A model generated the notes under the pieces. That model was not told the origin of the DNA. It ran no database searches and saw nothing but the letters and a program-made list of their open reading frames with translations. The position numbers and the translations under genes are program-made. This document shows, in pieces, positions 1 to 8,360 of a DNA stretch of 64,000 nt (the first letter of the stretch is position 1; each line of letters begins with the position of its first letter). Origin of the DNA: Tunturiibacter empetritectus (GTDB lineage: Bacteria > Acidobacteriota > Terriglobia > Terriglobales > Acidobacteriaceae); NCBI RefSeq assembly GCF_013410875.1, contig NZ_JACCCU010000001.1, forward strand, positions 310,001 through 374,000. Reading direction: 5' to 3'.

Positions 1-415
1 TCGAAACCCCAGCCACCAGAAATCCAGCCAGCTGCAACATCCCCGGCGACCCCTCCCACGCCGCAGAAAACGCCGCCGGAATCGTCGCCGCCAGCAACCC
101 GCTCAACGCCGCCGAAGCCCCCATCGCCCCGCGCGACAGCGCAATGTAAAAGCAAGCCAACGCAACCCCAGCAGTCACGCCTGCCACCACTCCCCACAGC
201 AGCGCAGCTCCATGCGGAAACGCATCTCCCCGCGCCCACGCCGCCAGCACCAGCAAGCTGATGCTCGCGCAGTGACTCAGCAAAATCACCCGCAACGCCG
301 CACCCATCGAGCCGCCGGCCCGCTTCACGCCCATGCCGCCCGCAAAATCCCCACCACCCCACAGCACTGCGGCAGCCAGCGCCAGCAGCGCATTTCCATG
401 CACCATCATCTCCAT
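1..415 (-). CDS. EamA/DMT-family transporter, 3' end missing
   Basis: An open frame runs from an ATG at 415 off the left edge, so about 138 N-terminal residues are visible. They begin MEMMVHGNALLALAAAVLWG and contain several hydrophobic segments with the small-residue-rich texture of drug/metabolite transporters of the EamA fold (first helix with an AVLWGGGDF motif, then VTAGVALACFYIALSRGAMG, typical of the end of an EamA repeat). It should be an inner-membrane carrier; the substrate cannot be read. It starts 24 bases after the stop of the VWFA gene on the same strand, so the two may be co-transcribed. Confidence 0.7.
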   Translation of the reverse strand, partial: MEMMVHGNALLALAAAVLWGGGDFAGGMGVKRAGGSMGAALRVILLSHCASISLLVLAAWARGDAFPHGAALLWGVVAGVTAGVALACFYIALSRGAMGASAALSGLLAATIPAAFSAAWEGSPGMLQLAGFLVAGVS

Positions 416-439
416 CAGATTCCGATCAGGCCACGCGTC

Positions 440-1852
440 TTACTTGACCGACACAATCCCCGCAGGCCGCGAGTCGCCCGCCGTCGGGTAGTAGCCCTTC
501 TTCGCGATCACCGTCAGGTTCGGCCGCATCACCTTCACCTCAAGCGTCCGGTACTTGCCATCGATAAACGGCTCATGCGTGTAGTAGCCGACCGTGTATT
601 GCGTCCGCACCTCTTCCGCGATCTTCGCAAAGCTCGTCTCGATACCCTTCTGCCGGAACTCGCCATCAAAGTTTCCGCCCGTAGCATTCGCATACGCCGG
701 CAGAATATTATCCCGCATCGTCAACGGCAGATGGATCCGATCCAGGAATCCAATCACCGGCAGCGACGAATCGCCAACCAGCGTTCCATACACCGCAATC
801 TTGTTCGTGTTCAGATACTTCACCACCTGCGAAAACTTCGCCGTGCTTCCATACTCCCGTCCATCGCTGATTACATAAATAATCCGCCGCCGACCGGTCT
901 TGGTCTTCGACAACGCCGTCGCCGCCGCCAGAATCGCATCGTTCAGCGTATGTACATCCCGCGGAACGTTCTGAATTCCCAGGATGCTCGTTCCATGAGT
1001 TGCATTCGTGTTCGGATCGGTATGGCTATCCTGCCCGCCGTTGATGCTGATGTTCTGCCCCAGCGGCCCCGTCGTGTCGTAGTAGATCGGCTCGCGCCCC
1101 GTCACCTTCGACCGCTCCAGCACCGCCTCCAGACGCGCACTCTGCGCCCCGGTAAAGTCCGTCTGCATCTTCGGCCCGTTGTTATACGTAAACACCGAGA
1201 CCTCGTCATACGGCGTAAACGCCCCCTGCAGCGCAGACAGCGAGTTATTCACCTTCGCCATATTGTCGTAGGTCATACTCTGGTCGATCACCAGTGCTAC
1301 CGACAGAGGAAACGGATCGACCGTAAACAGATCCAGCTTCTGCCGCAGGTTGTTCTCATACACCCGCACATCCCGCCACGTCAGCCCCGGCACCAGCCGC
1401 TGCTTGTTGTCCTTCACCGTAAACGGCACTTCCACAAAGTTGGTCTGCACCCGCAGCGTAAACTCCCCCGGCCCCTGCCCCGCAGCAGGAATCTCAGGCG
1501 GCGGTCCATCATCCTGCTTCTGCGCTGCGGTCTCCGGCAGCCTGCTAGGCACACCGCCATCCTGCGTGGGAGCCGAGTTATCTCCAGCCGACTCTGGCGT
1601 CGTCCCAGCACCGGGCGTCACCGGCCCAACCGGCAGCCCCTGCGGCCTCGGAGCATCCGGAATCGCCTGTGGCTTCGGCCCATCAGGAATCGCCTGTGAG
1701 ATCGGCTGTTGCTGTGCTGCATCCTGCTGCGCCTGCGTCAGTGCCGGCTGTCCAGCCATCATGCACGCCAAAGCTCCCGCCAATATACCGTTCCTAACCA
1801 AGCGAAAATCCCCCATCTCTTCCAGCCGGGCCTTCATAACCCAAAGCTTCAC
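440..1852 (-). CDS. VWFA-related acidobacterial secreted protein
   Basis: 470 residues from a GTG at 1852; in-frame ATGs at 1837 and 1816 are alternative starts, and the last sits just before the signal peptide (hydrophobic stretch about residues 20-41, AQA-type cleavage). A Pro/Gln-rich low-complexity stretch (about 45-125, with repeated IPDxPxPQ units) leads to a von Willebrand factor A domain. A MIDAS-like motif DQSMT is at 190-194 (Thr where the last Ser usually lies). The C-terminal part has the features of the VWFA-related acidobacterial family, including RTQYTVGYY and KKGYYPT. Probably periplasmic or outer-surface and metal-dependent in protein binding; the ligand is unknown. It is divergent from a second family member at 2230. 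Confidence 0.85.
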   Translation of the reverse strand: MKLWVMKARLEEMGDFRLVRNGILAGALACMMAGQPALTQAQQDAAQQQPISQAIPDGPKPQAIPDAPRPQGLPVGPVTPGAGTTPESAGDNSAPTQDGGVPSRLPETAAQKQDDGPPPEIPAAGQGPGEFTLRVQTNFVEVPFTVKDNKQRLVPGLTWRDVRVYENNLRQKLDLFTVDPFPLSVALVIDQSMTYDNMAKVNNSLSALQGAFTPYDEVSVFTYNNGPKMQTDFTGAQSARLEAVLERSKVTGREPIYYDTTGPLGQNISINGGQDSHTDPNTNATHGTSILGIQNVPRDVHTLNDAILAAATALSKTKTGRRRIIYVISDGREYGSTAKFSQVVKYLNTNKIAVYGTLVGDSSLPVIGFLDRIHLPLTMRDNILPAYANATGGNFDGEFRQKGIETSFAKIAEEVRTQYTVGYYTHEPFIDGKYRTLEVKVMRPNLTVIAKKGYYPTAGDSRPAGIVSVK

Positions 1853-2229
1853 GAACTAACAGACTATCAGCGCAACATCCCCGCCGCCATCCCCATCCCG
1901 CAGGACCCCAGTCGCACCGCCATGCCTTTGGACGCCTCATCCCCTCACAACGTTGCGCCCAGGTCGCCATCCCTCCCCAAACGCCTAAAGAAGCATCATC
2001 TTGACTGAAGCGATTGCTTTGACCGAACTGATTGCTTGTCAAAACGACCACGAACAAAGCTGGTCATTCTGAGCGCAGCGAAGAACCCCCGCATTTTTTT
2101 TTGGCAGTTGCTTGTTCTCAGCCGTCGCCGTTCCTAAAATCACTACAAATCCGTATCATCCGTGCCAATCCGCGGTCAGCTTCTGCACATTTTCCTCAAA
2201 CTCACCCCAACTTCGTCGTCTAATACGGT
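1853..2229. other. Intergenic spacer between divergent VWFA genes
   Basis: 377 bases with no credible gene. It should hold the promoters of both divergent VWFA genes. One copy of the dispersed GTCATTCTGAGCGCAGCGAA repeat lies at 2063-2097. Small open frames here show no family features and are not called. Confidence 0.6.
2063..2097. repeat. Dispersed GTCAT intergenic repeat, copy 1
   Basis: Reads GTCATTCTGAGCGCAGCGAA followed by GAACCCC and a T-run. The same core (GTCAT-C/T-CTGA-GCG-AGCGAAG-GATCCCCGTATTT) recurs, with variation, at 3413, 41700, 43137, 44754 and 46348. It occurs only between genes. Confidence 0.75.
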
Positions 2230-3267
2230 ATGCGCCCCCTCAGCCTCGCCGCCGTCGCCCTCGCTCTCAGTCTCACCCCCGCCCTCCACGCGCAGGAGGC
2301 ACCCTCCCCCGGCGGCCCACCCCCCGCCAGCGACGCCGCCGCCCAGCCCGTCGACATCGGCGACACCCAGACCCTTAAAGTCAACGTCAACCTCGTCAAC
2401 GTCTACTTCTCCGTCCGCGACAAGAGCGGCTTCATCACCAACCTCCACAAAGACGACTGCAGCATCTACGAGGACAAGGGCCTCCAGAAGACCAAGAACT
2501 TCACCCAGGAAAAAAACCTCCCCCTCACCATCGGCATCCTGCTCGATACCAGCGGCAGCCAGAAGAACGTACTCCCCCTCGAACAGCAGTCCGGAGCCGA
2601 GTTCCTCAAAGATGTCCTCACCCCCAAGGACGAAGCCTTCCTCATCTCCTTCGACATTAACGTCAACCTCCTCTCCGACTACACCAACAGTCCCCGCGAG
2701 ATCAAACACTCGATCGACTCCGCCGAGATCAACACTGGCGCCGGCACCGGCTCGGTTACAGGCAACGGCACCGCCCGCGGAACGTTGCTCTTCGATGCGG
2801 TCTACCTAGCCGCCCACGACAAGCTCCGCCAGGAGGCCGGCCGCAAGATCCTCGTCCTCCTCACCGACGGAGGCGACCAGGGCTCGCAGGAGACTCTAAA
2901 GACCGCCACCGAGGCCGCACAAAAAGCCAACGCCATCGTCTACGTCATCCTCATCGCCGACCGCGGCTTCTACGGCGGAGGCTTCGGCATCAACCTCGGC
3001 GACACCGGCGCTCGCGACATGGAGAAGATGGCGACCGACACCGGAGGCCGCGTCATCAACGTAGGCAACAACGGCAAGAAGCTCGAAGAGGCCTTCGACC
3101 AGATTCAGGACGAGCTTCGCACCCAGTACCTCGCCAGCTTCACCCCCACCAACACCAAGATCGACGGCACCTTCCGCACCCTCAACATAACCTGCCAGCC
3201 CGGCCAAAAGATTCAGGCCCGCAAAGGCTACTACGCCATAGCCGACGCCCTCGGCAAAGACGACTAA
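2230..3267 (+). CDS. VWFA-related acidobacterial secreted protein
   Basis: 345 residues from an ATG at 2230. An N-terminal signal peptide (about 1-22, ALHAQ) is followed by a short Pro/Ala-rich linker and a von Willebrand A domain with a canonical MIDAS motif DTSGS at 106-110. The VLLTDGGDQGSQ segment is the usual beta-strand and loop after the second MIDAS contact. It ends with the family signature ELRTQYLASF and ARKGYYA. It is paralogous to the divergent neighbour at 440-1852 but has the complete MIDAS that the neighbour lacks. Likely exported; partner unknown. Confidence 0.87.
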   Translation: MRPLSLAAVALALSLTPALHAQEAPSPGGPPPASDAAAQPVDIGDTQTLKVNVNLVNVYFSVRDKSGFITNLHKDDCSIYEDKGLQKTKNFTQEKNLPLTIGILLDTSGSQKNVLPLEQQSGAEFLKDVLTPKDEAFLISFDINVNLLSDYTNSPREIKHSIDSAEINTGAGTGSVTGNGTARGTLLFDAVYLAAHDKLRQEAGRKILVLLTDGGDQGSQETLKTATEAAQKANAIVYVILIADRGFYGGGFGINLGDTGARDMEKMATDTGGRVINVGNNGKKLEEAFDQIQDELRTQYLASFTPTNTKIDGTFRTLNITCQPGQKIQARKGYYAIADALGKDD

Positions 3268-3412
3268 GTTCCCGGCCCATCTTTGTTCTTGTGTCCTTGC
3301 CGTTGCTGCTCCCTTGGTTGTCCTTTTTGTTTGTCATCTTGTTTGTCATCCCGCAGGGATCTGCTTTTTGCCCTCCGCGTTCTACTGAACGCTCCTACCC
3401 CTCACCACCACC

Positions 3413-3477
3413 GTCATCCTGAGCGAAGTGGCTCACGGCACCGTGTGAGCCACGCAGTCGAAGGATCCCCGTATTTC
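3413..3477. repeat. GTCAT repeat with internal hairpin
   Basis: Begins GTCATCCTGAGCGAAG and ends GAAGGATCCCCGTATT. Between these is a perfect 9-base inverted repeat, GTGGCTCAC and GTGAGCCAC, around an 8-base loop. The copy at 44754-44819 has the same layout with a different, partly matching hairpin, so the element appears to have fixed ends and a variable stem. Confidence 0.7.
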
Positions 3478-3977
3478 GTCGTTGCCGTTGTTGTTGTCTG
3501 TCCTTTTGGTTGTCATCCCCGAAGGGGATCTGCGTTTGTCGCTGAACTTGGACGAAGCCGGACCAGTTTCACATCGGTCGCGCTGTGGGTGAACCGCTTT
3601 AGATCAACGCCAGACCGAAGCCGAAGACGGCGACCCAGACGACCCCGCCGCCCAGCTCAACCGCCAACTCAAACGCATCCGCAACGGAGAGCACGTAGAC
3701 GTACTTCGGGTGCCCCTCAAACCCGAAACTAATTTGCGCTGCTTTTTTTCGCGATTTTCCGCCCAAAAATCGCATGTCAAGCCCCATAACCACGCAACTC
3801 CTTACAAATCAATGACATTCGCATGGCATTTTGTTAGCTCCCAACCGCTATACTGAATACAGAGAGAAAGAGCAGAAGGCAAAGCGCGACAGCCAACTCC
3901 TAACTTATTGACAACAAGTATTTTGTGCATAACCGTTTTGTATTGAATACTTTGCAGACCCCACCCCTCTGTAAATC

Positions 3978-4035
3978 ATTGAATACAAGTATTTTCCGCC
4001 CAAAATACCCCACAGGGGAGGGGGGTACCCCCCGA
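3978..4035. repeat. ATTGA-CAAGTATTTT / ACCCC-GGGG composite element
   Basis: ATTGAATACAAGTATTTT is followed, a few bases on, by AAAATACCCC and a G-run ending GGGGGGTAC. The same two parts in the same order occur at 46720-46843, about 43 kb away. A further copy of the first part alone is at 3907-3924. The C-run/G-run arms could pair. Function unknown. Confidence 0.65.
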
Positions 4036-4049
4036 ACCAAGGAGCCAAT

Positions 4050-5048
4050 GTGGACTACGTAAATCTAGGAAAGACCGGCCTCAAAGTCTCCCGCATCACC
4101 CTCGGTTGCATGTCCTACGGAGTTCCTCCCGCCGGACCGTTGCGCCCCGGCAGCCACGCCTGGGCCCTCAATGAAGCCGAAAGCCAGCCCTTCTTCAAGC
4201 AGGCCCTCGACCTCGGCATCAACTTCTTCGACACCGCCAACATCTACACCGTAGGCTCCTCCGAAGAGCTCCTCGGCCGCTTCCTCAAGGCCAACACCAA
4301 ACGCGAAGACACCGTCATCGCCACCAAGCTCTTCAACGCCATGCGCGACGACCCCAACGCGAAGGGTCTCTCCCGCAAGCAGATCTTCTACGAGCTCGAC
4401 CAGAGCCTCCAGCGCCTCGGCACCGACTACGTCGACCTCTACCAGATCCACCGCTGGGACTACGACACCCCCATCGAAGAGACCATGGAAGCCCTCCACG
4501 ATTGCGTCAAGTCCGGCAAGGTCCGCTACATCGGAGCCTCCTCCATGTACTCCTGGCAGTTCGCCAAGGCCCTCTACATCGCCGACCTCCACGGCTGGAC
4601 CCGCTTTGTCTCCATGCAGAACCACTACAACCTGCTCTACCGCGAAGAGGAGCGCGAGATGATGAGCCTCTGCCAGGCCGAAGGCATCGGCGTCATCCCC
4701 TGGAGCCCGCTGGCACGAGGCCGTCTAGCCCGAGCCTGGAACGCCGAGACCACTAAACGGAACGACACCGACCAGTTCGCCAAAGCCATCTACACCCCAA
4801 CCGAAGAAGCCGACAAAAAGGTGATCGACCGCCTGGGAGAACTCGCCGAGAAACGAGGCATCTCCCGCGCCACCCTGGCCCTCGCCTGGATGCTCAGCAA
4901 GCCCTACATCACCTCGCCCATCGTAGGAGCCACCAAGCCGAACCACCTCACTGACGCCGCAGCCGCCCTCGAAGTCAAACTCACGCCGGAAGAGATTACC
5001 TCCCTCGAAGAACCCTACATCCCCCACCCAGTCGTAGGCTTCAGTTAG
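4050..5048 (+). CDS. Aldo/keto reductase
   Basis: 332 residues; the ATG at 4050 follows AAGGAG with good spacing. A (beta/alpha)8 NADPH-dependent oxidoreductase acting in the cytoplasm on an unidentified carbonyl or sugar. The catalytic tetrad is visible as DTANIY (Asp, Tyr), ATKLF (Lys) and QIHRWD (His). The C-terminal PIVGATKPNHL segment is the usual cofactor-binding region. It resembles the YajO-type group. It stands alone, followed by a repeat-containing spacer and hisA. A second reductase at 23249 is only distantly related. Confidence 0.92.
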   Translation: MDYVNLGKTGLKVSRITLGCMSYGVPPAGPLRPGSHAWALNEAESQPFFKQALDLGINFFDTANIYTVGSSEELLGRFLKANTKREDTVIATKLFNAMRDDPNAKGLSRKQIFYELDQSLQRLGTDYVDLYQIHRWDYDTPIEETMEALHDCVKSGKVRYIGASSMYSWQFAKALYIADLHGWTRFVSMQNHYNLLYREEEREMMSLCQAEGIGVIPWSPLARGRLARAWNAETTKRNDTDQFAKAIYTPTEEADKKVIDRLGELAEKRGISRATLALAWMLSKPYITSPIVGATKPNHLTDAAAALEVKLTPEEITSLEEPYIPHPVVGFS

Positions 5049-5062
5049 TCATGAAACTCCCG

Positions 5063-5158
5063 ACCAACGGGAGGGGTACACACGTCACGAAGTGACCGCC
5101 CCACGCGCAGTGGGCCCGTCCGGCAGGACATAGTAGTACGCCCGTCCGGGCAGAACAT
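5063..5158. repeat. Structured repeat upstream of hisA
   Basis: Contains CCAACGGGAGG, a small hairpin GTCAC-GAA-GTGAC, then AGTGGGCCCGTCCGGCAGGA, and a second degenerate copy of the last part at 5141-5158. The same elements in the same order lie downstream of hisA (5896-6031), where the hairpin is CCCAC-GAA-GTGGG: both arms changed, with pairing kept. Confidence 0.75.
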
Positions 5159-5182
5159 GTAGAGAAAAAGAAAGAAGAAAGA

Positions 5183-5884
5183 ATGCTGATACCTTCAATC
5201 GACCTCATGGGCGGCCGCATCGTCCAGCTAGTCCAAGGCGAAAAGCTCAAACTAGCCTTCGACGACTTCGAGTACTGGATCGAGCGCTTCCGAAAGTACC
5301 CTCTGGTCCAACTCATCGACCTAGACGCCGCCATGCGTCTGGGCAACAACCGCGCCCTAATCGAGATGATCGCCAAGCGCCTGCCCTGTCAGGTAGGAGG
5401 CGGCCTCAAAACCGCCGAAGACGGCAAGCTCCTCCTCGAAGCCGGAGCCAAACGAGTCATCTACGGCTCCAGCCTCTTCCGCCCGGCTGAACCCGACCAC
5501 ATCCGCCGCCACAAGCTCATCTATCTCGAGTTTGCCGAAGGCCTCAAGTCCGCCCTCGGCGAAGAAGCCCTTGTCTTCAGCGTAGACACCAAGGCCGGAA
5601 GAGTCGCCGTCAAAGGCTGGAAAGACTCGGTAGACCTCACCCCCGAAGAAGCCATCACCTGGCTCGAAGACTACTGCGCCGCCTTTCTCTACACCCACGT
5701 AGACACCGAAGGCACCATGCAGGGCTTCCCCCTGGACGTAGCCGCGATCCTCAGAGCGTGCACCGCCAAACAGTTAATCGTAGCCGGAGGCATCAAAGAA
5801 CAGAGCGAAATCGAAGCCTTAGACGCCATGGGAGTAGACGCAGTAGCCGGAATGGCCGTCTACTCCGGCGCGATGGAAGCATAG
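5183..5884 (+). CDS. hisA: ProFAR isomerase HisA
   Basis: 233 residues from the ATG at 5183. A (beta/alpha)8 isomerase of histidine biosynthesis that converts N'-ProFAR to PRFAR by an Amadori rearrangement. The start MLIPSIDLMGG gives the general base Asp7; the second catalytic Asp is Asp174 in THVDTEG. The phosphate-binding loops QVGGGLK and VAGGIK are present. The sequence is divergent from enterobacterial HisA, but all key residues are there. It is on the strand opposite to the other his genes and converges on hisF, so it must have its own promoter, which would not be under the hisL attenuator. Confidence 0.9.
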   Translation: MLIPSIDLMGGRIVQLVQGEKLKLAFDDFEYWIERFRKYPLVQLIDLDAAMRLGNNRALIEMIAKRLPCQVGGGLKTAEDGKLLLEAGAKRVIYGSSLFRPAEPDHIRRHKLIYLEFAEGLKSALGEEALVFSVDTKAGRVAVKGWKDSVDLTPEEAITWLEDYCAAFLYTHVDTEGTMQGFPLDVAAILRACTAKQLIVAGGIKEQSEIEALDAMGVDAVAGMAVYSGAMEA

Positions 5885-5895
5885 CAATCATCATC

Positions 5896-6031
5896 CGACC
5901 AACGGGAGGACCAAGCGACCACCCGGGCAACGCAAGGTACACATCCCACGAAGTGGGCGCCGAATCGGGGTCCCCACAAACAGGTCTTCGTTTGTGGGGT
6001 GACTGAGCGTAGTGGGCCGTCCGGCAGGACA
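5896..6031. repeat. Structured repeat downstream of hisA
   Basis: Second copy of the element at 5063-5158: CCGACCAACGGGAGG, hairpin CCCAC-GAA-GTGGG, then GTAGTGGGCCGTCCGGCAGG. This copy also holds a 10-base-pair hairpin at 5972-5999 that the upstream copy lacks. Confidence 0.75.
5972..5999. terminator. Hairpin between convergent hisA and hisF
   Basis: Perfect inverted repeat CCCCACAAAC and GTTTGTGGGG with an 8-base loop, placed between the stops of convergent hisA and hisF. A bidirectional terminator is likely, although no long T-run follows on either strand. Confidence 0.55.
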
Positions 6032-6044
6032 GAAGAGGTATTCC

Positions 6045-6818
6045 CTAGCAAGGGAGCCGAACCGGAGCCCCAGCCCGCTGCAACTCCGCCTTCAACTCCC
6101 GCGAATCGGTCACCCCGAAATGAAAGATACTAGCGGCAAGCGCCGCATCTGCCCGCCCTCGCCCGAACACCTCAACAAAGTGCCCCGCAGTCCCCGCCCC
6201 ACCACTCGCAATCACCGGAATCTGCACCGCCCCACTCACCATCGCGGTCAACTCACAATCGAACCCACCCCGCATCCCATCGGTATTCATCGAAGTTAGC
6301 AAAATCTCCCCCGCACCCCGCGACTCAGCCTCACGAACCCAATCCAAGACCCGCCGCCCCGTCGCCTTCCGCCCGCCACTCACAAAAACTTCTGCCTGCT
6401 CAATGCCAGCGCCTTCGATGCGACGAGCGTCAACAGCCACAATCACCGCCTGCGCTCCAAAGCTCCCGCCAATCTCCCCAATCAACTCCGGCCGCGCGAT
6501 AGCGCTGGAATTGATACTCACCTTGTCCGCACCCGCATCGAACACCGCCGCAGCATCCTCCGCACTTCGAATCCCGCCACCGACCGTAAACGGCACAAAC
6601 AGCGCCGCAGCCGTCCGCTTTACCGTATCGAGCAGTGTCCCTCGCCCCTCATGCGTCGCCGTAATATCCAGCAGCACAATCTCATCCGCTCCCGCCGCAG
6701 CATGACGATGCGCCAGCTCCGCTGGGTCCCCCGCATCGACGATGTCCACAAACTGCACACCCTTCACTACGCGTCCGTCGCGCACATCGAGACAAGCAAT
6801 AATCCGCTTCGTCAGCAT
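6045..6818 (-). CDS. hisF: Imidazole glycerol phosphate synthase cyclase subunit HisF
   Basis: 257 residues. Cyclase subunit of the IGP synthase: with ammonia from HisH it turns PRFAR into IGP and AICAR. Catalytic Asp11 ([10 protein letters not shown]) and Asp130 (VIVAVDARR) are present, as are the phosphate loops VGGGIRS and ASGGAGT. It is the last gene of the minus-strand operon and begins 3 bases after the stop of the lipoyl-like gene, so translation is probably coupled. Its expected partner HisH is encoded just beyond that small gene. Confidence 0.96.
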   Translation of the reverse strand: MLTKRIIACLDVRDGRVVKGVQFVDIVDAGDPAELAHRHAAAGADEIVLLDITATHEGRGTLLDTVKRTAAALFVPFTVGGGIRSAEDAAAVFDAGADKVSINSSAIARPELIGEIGGSFGAQAVIVAVDARRIEGAGIEQAEVFVSGGRKATGRRVLDWVREAESRGAGEILLTSMNTDGMRGGFDCELTAMVSGAVQIPVIASGGAGTAGHFVEVFGRGRADAALAASIFHFGVTDSRELKAELQRAGAPVRLPC

Positions 6819-6821
6819 CGT

Positions 6822-7103
6822 CTATCCCAACCTCATCGGCGCAGCCGCTGGCACCGCCACCAACTCGCCCTCACAAACGATCCTGGCCAATGAGTCCCCA
6901 TTCTCGATCACCGCACCATGCTCCACAAACCACTCCACCAGCAAACCCTGCCGCGGCGCGGGCACATGGAACTCCATACCCCCATCCGTCAGAGTACAAA
7001 CCGCCTGTCCCGTCCCGACAAGCGATCCCGCCGGCACCAGCTGCTGCACAAACGTATAAGAAGGTTCTTCCGCCGCAATCTTCAACTCATACAAAAAAGG
7101 CAT
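6822..7103 (-). CDS. Lipoyl/biotinyl-domain-like protein inside the his operon
   Basis: 93 residues with the hammerhead fold pattern of biotinyl/lipoyl domains: two G-x-V-x-x-G turns (LVPAGSLVGTG and VEHGAVIENGDSLARI) around a VPAPRQG strand. In true lipoyl domains the modified lysine lies five residues before this Val, in a DKA-type turn; here the position is Gly (TDGGMEFHVPAP). The only lysine in the whole protein is Lys8, so lipoylation or biotinylation is not expected. It sits with 3-base gaps between hisH and hisF, which suggests a part in IGP synthase function or assembly; this is inference. An unrelated passenger is possible. Confidence 0.8.
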   Translation of the reverse strand: MPFLYELKIAAEEPSYTFVQQLVPAGSLVGTGQAVCTLTDGGMEFHVPAPRQGLLVEWFVEHGAVIENGDSLARIVCEGELVAVPAAAPMRLG

Positions 7104-7106
7104 AAT

Positions 7107-7718
7107 TCACAACTCCACAAAGTTCTTCAAAACCTGTAATCCCACTGCGCTAGACTTCTCGGGATGAAACTGCACGCCCATCACATTGTCTTTTTCGACC
7201 ACCGCCGTAAACGTCCCGCCATATTCTGTAACTGCAGCAGTTGCATGAATCACTGGAGCACGCCACGAGTGAGTGTAGTAAACAAAACCACCACGCTCAA
7301 CCCCGCGCAGCAATCTTGAACCAGCGCTCAACCTCTCCAGCGAGTTCCACCCAACATGCGGCGACTTCAACTCAACACCCTCAAACTGAGGAGGGAACCG
7401 CTCACACATCCCCGCAAAGTGTCCCAACCCAGCCGCCCCCGGAGCCTCGGTTGATCCCTCAAACAGCCACTGCAACCCAACACATATCCCCAGGAACCAC
7501 GCACCTTTAGCAATCCTGTCCCGCACCGCGTCTTTCAATCCAAGTTCGCGCAACAGGGAAGTAGCCTGAAAGTGTCCGACCCCTGGCAGTATCACCTTTG
7601 CCGCTCCGCGCACCACTGCAGGATCCTGAGTCACCACCATGTCGCGCGCGCCAAGGTAGTTCAGCGTCTTCACCACGCTGGCCAGGTTTCCCGCTTTGTA
7701 ATCGATAATCGCAATCAT
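7107..7718 (-). CDS. hisH: Imidazole glycerol phosphate synthase glutaminase subunit HisH
   Basis: 203 residues. Class I glutamine amidotransferase that feeds ammonia to HisF. The triad is Cys79 (GICVGLQ), His185 and Glu187 (VQFHPEKS). The N-terminus MIAIIDYKAGN is typical, and the length matches the family. It lies 42 bases after hisB and 3 bases before the lipoyl-like gene. Confidence 0.96.
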   Translation of the reverse strand: MIAIIDYKAGNLASVVKTLNYLGARDMVVTQDPAVVRGAAKVILPGVGHFQATSLLRELGLKDAVRDRIAKGAWFLGICVGLQWLFEGSTEAPGAAGLGHFAGMCERFPPQFEGVELKSPHVGWNSLERLSAGSRLLRGVERGGFVYYTHSWRAPVIHATAAVTEYGGTFTAVVEKDNVMGVQFHPEKSSAVGLQVLKNFVEL

Positions 7719-7760
7719 GACAGAGCCTTACTTGCCCATTTCTCATGGGTAAACACAAAA

Positions 7761-8360
7761 TCAAAGCAGTCCCTTGGTACTCGGTAACATCTCTCTCATC
7801 CGCTCATCTCGCGAACAAGCTCCGCGCAACGCCCGTGCGAACGCTTTAAAGATCGCCTCGATCTTGTGATGATTGCTGCGTCCATACATCGTCTTCACAT
7901 GAACGTTTGCCTTCGCCCCACGAGCGAATCCATCAAAGAAATCGGCCAGCAACTCGCTCTGGAAATCTCCGACTAAACGAACTTTCACTTTATCGTCGAC
8001 AACATAAGCAACTCGTCCACTAAGATCCACCGCCGCGACAGCTAGCGTCTCATCCATAGCCATCACAAAGTATCCGGCGCGCATGATGCCTTTCTTATCG
8101 CCCAGTGCTTTGCCAAAAGCCTCCCCCAAAGCAATCCCCACATCTTCCACGGTATGATGCTGGTCGACATCGAGATCGCCGGTGCACTTTAGCGTCAGGT
8201 CGAACCCCCCATGGCGTGTAAATAACTCCAGCATGTGGTCAAAAAAACGAATCCCTGTCGACACCTTGTACACGCCCTGTCCATCGACGACGAGCTCCAA
8301 CGCAATCTGCGTCTCGTTCGTATCTCGTTTTACCGTCGCCGTCCGAATGCGCTCCGCCAT
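7761..8360 (-). CDS. hisB: Imidazoleglycerol-phosphate dehydratase HisB
   Basis: About 199 residues from the ATG at 8360, which overlaps the hisC stop as TGATG; a GTG one codon upstream (8363) is also possible. A monofunctional IGP dehydratase without the HisB-N phosphatase. The two manganese-binding histidine clusters are visible ([18 protein letters not shown] with [13 protein letters not shown], and [10 protein letters not shown] near the C-terminus). It converts IGP to imidazole acetol phosphate, the substrate of the adjacent HisC. Confidence 0.96.
   Translation of the reverse strand: MAERIRTATVKRDTNETQIALELVVDGQGVYKVSTGIRFFDHMLELFTRHGGFDLTLKCTGDLDVDQHHTVEDVGIALGEAFGKALGDKKGIMRAGYFVMAMDETLAVAAVDLSGRVAYVVDDKVKVRLVGDFQSELLADFFDGFARGAKANVHVKTMYGRSNHHKIEAIFKAFARALRGACSRDERMREMLPSTKGLL

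Larger units (their letters stand above)
3268..4049. other. Repeat-rich intergenic region
   Basis: About 780 bases without a supportable gene. It carries GTCAT-type repeats at 3345-3369, 3413-3477 and 3512-3536, two copies of an ATTGA-nnn-CAAGTATTTT motif at 3907-3924 and 3978-3995, and a purine-rich element AAAATACCCCACAGGGGAGG beginning at 4002. The last 150 bases are AT-rich and probably contain the promoter of the aldo/keto reductase. Open frames such as 3283-3732 are repeat translations. Confidence 0.7.

Noticed and set aside
212..1699. 495-residue plus-strand open frame rich in Arg, His and Pro
   Set aside because: It is antisense to the VWFA gene at 440-1852, has no family features, and its composition is that of a frame opposite a GC-rich gene.
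3283..3732. 149-residue plus-strand frame
   Set aside because: Translation of GTCAT repeats and spacer; no protein features.
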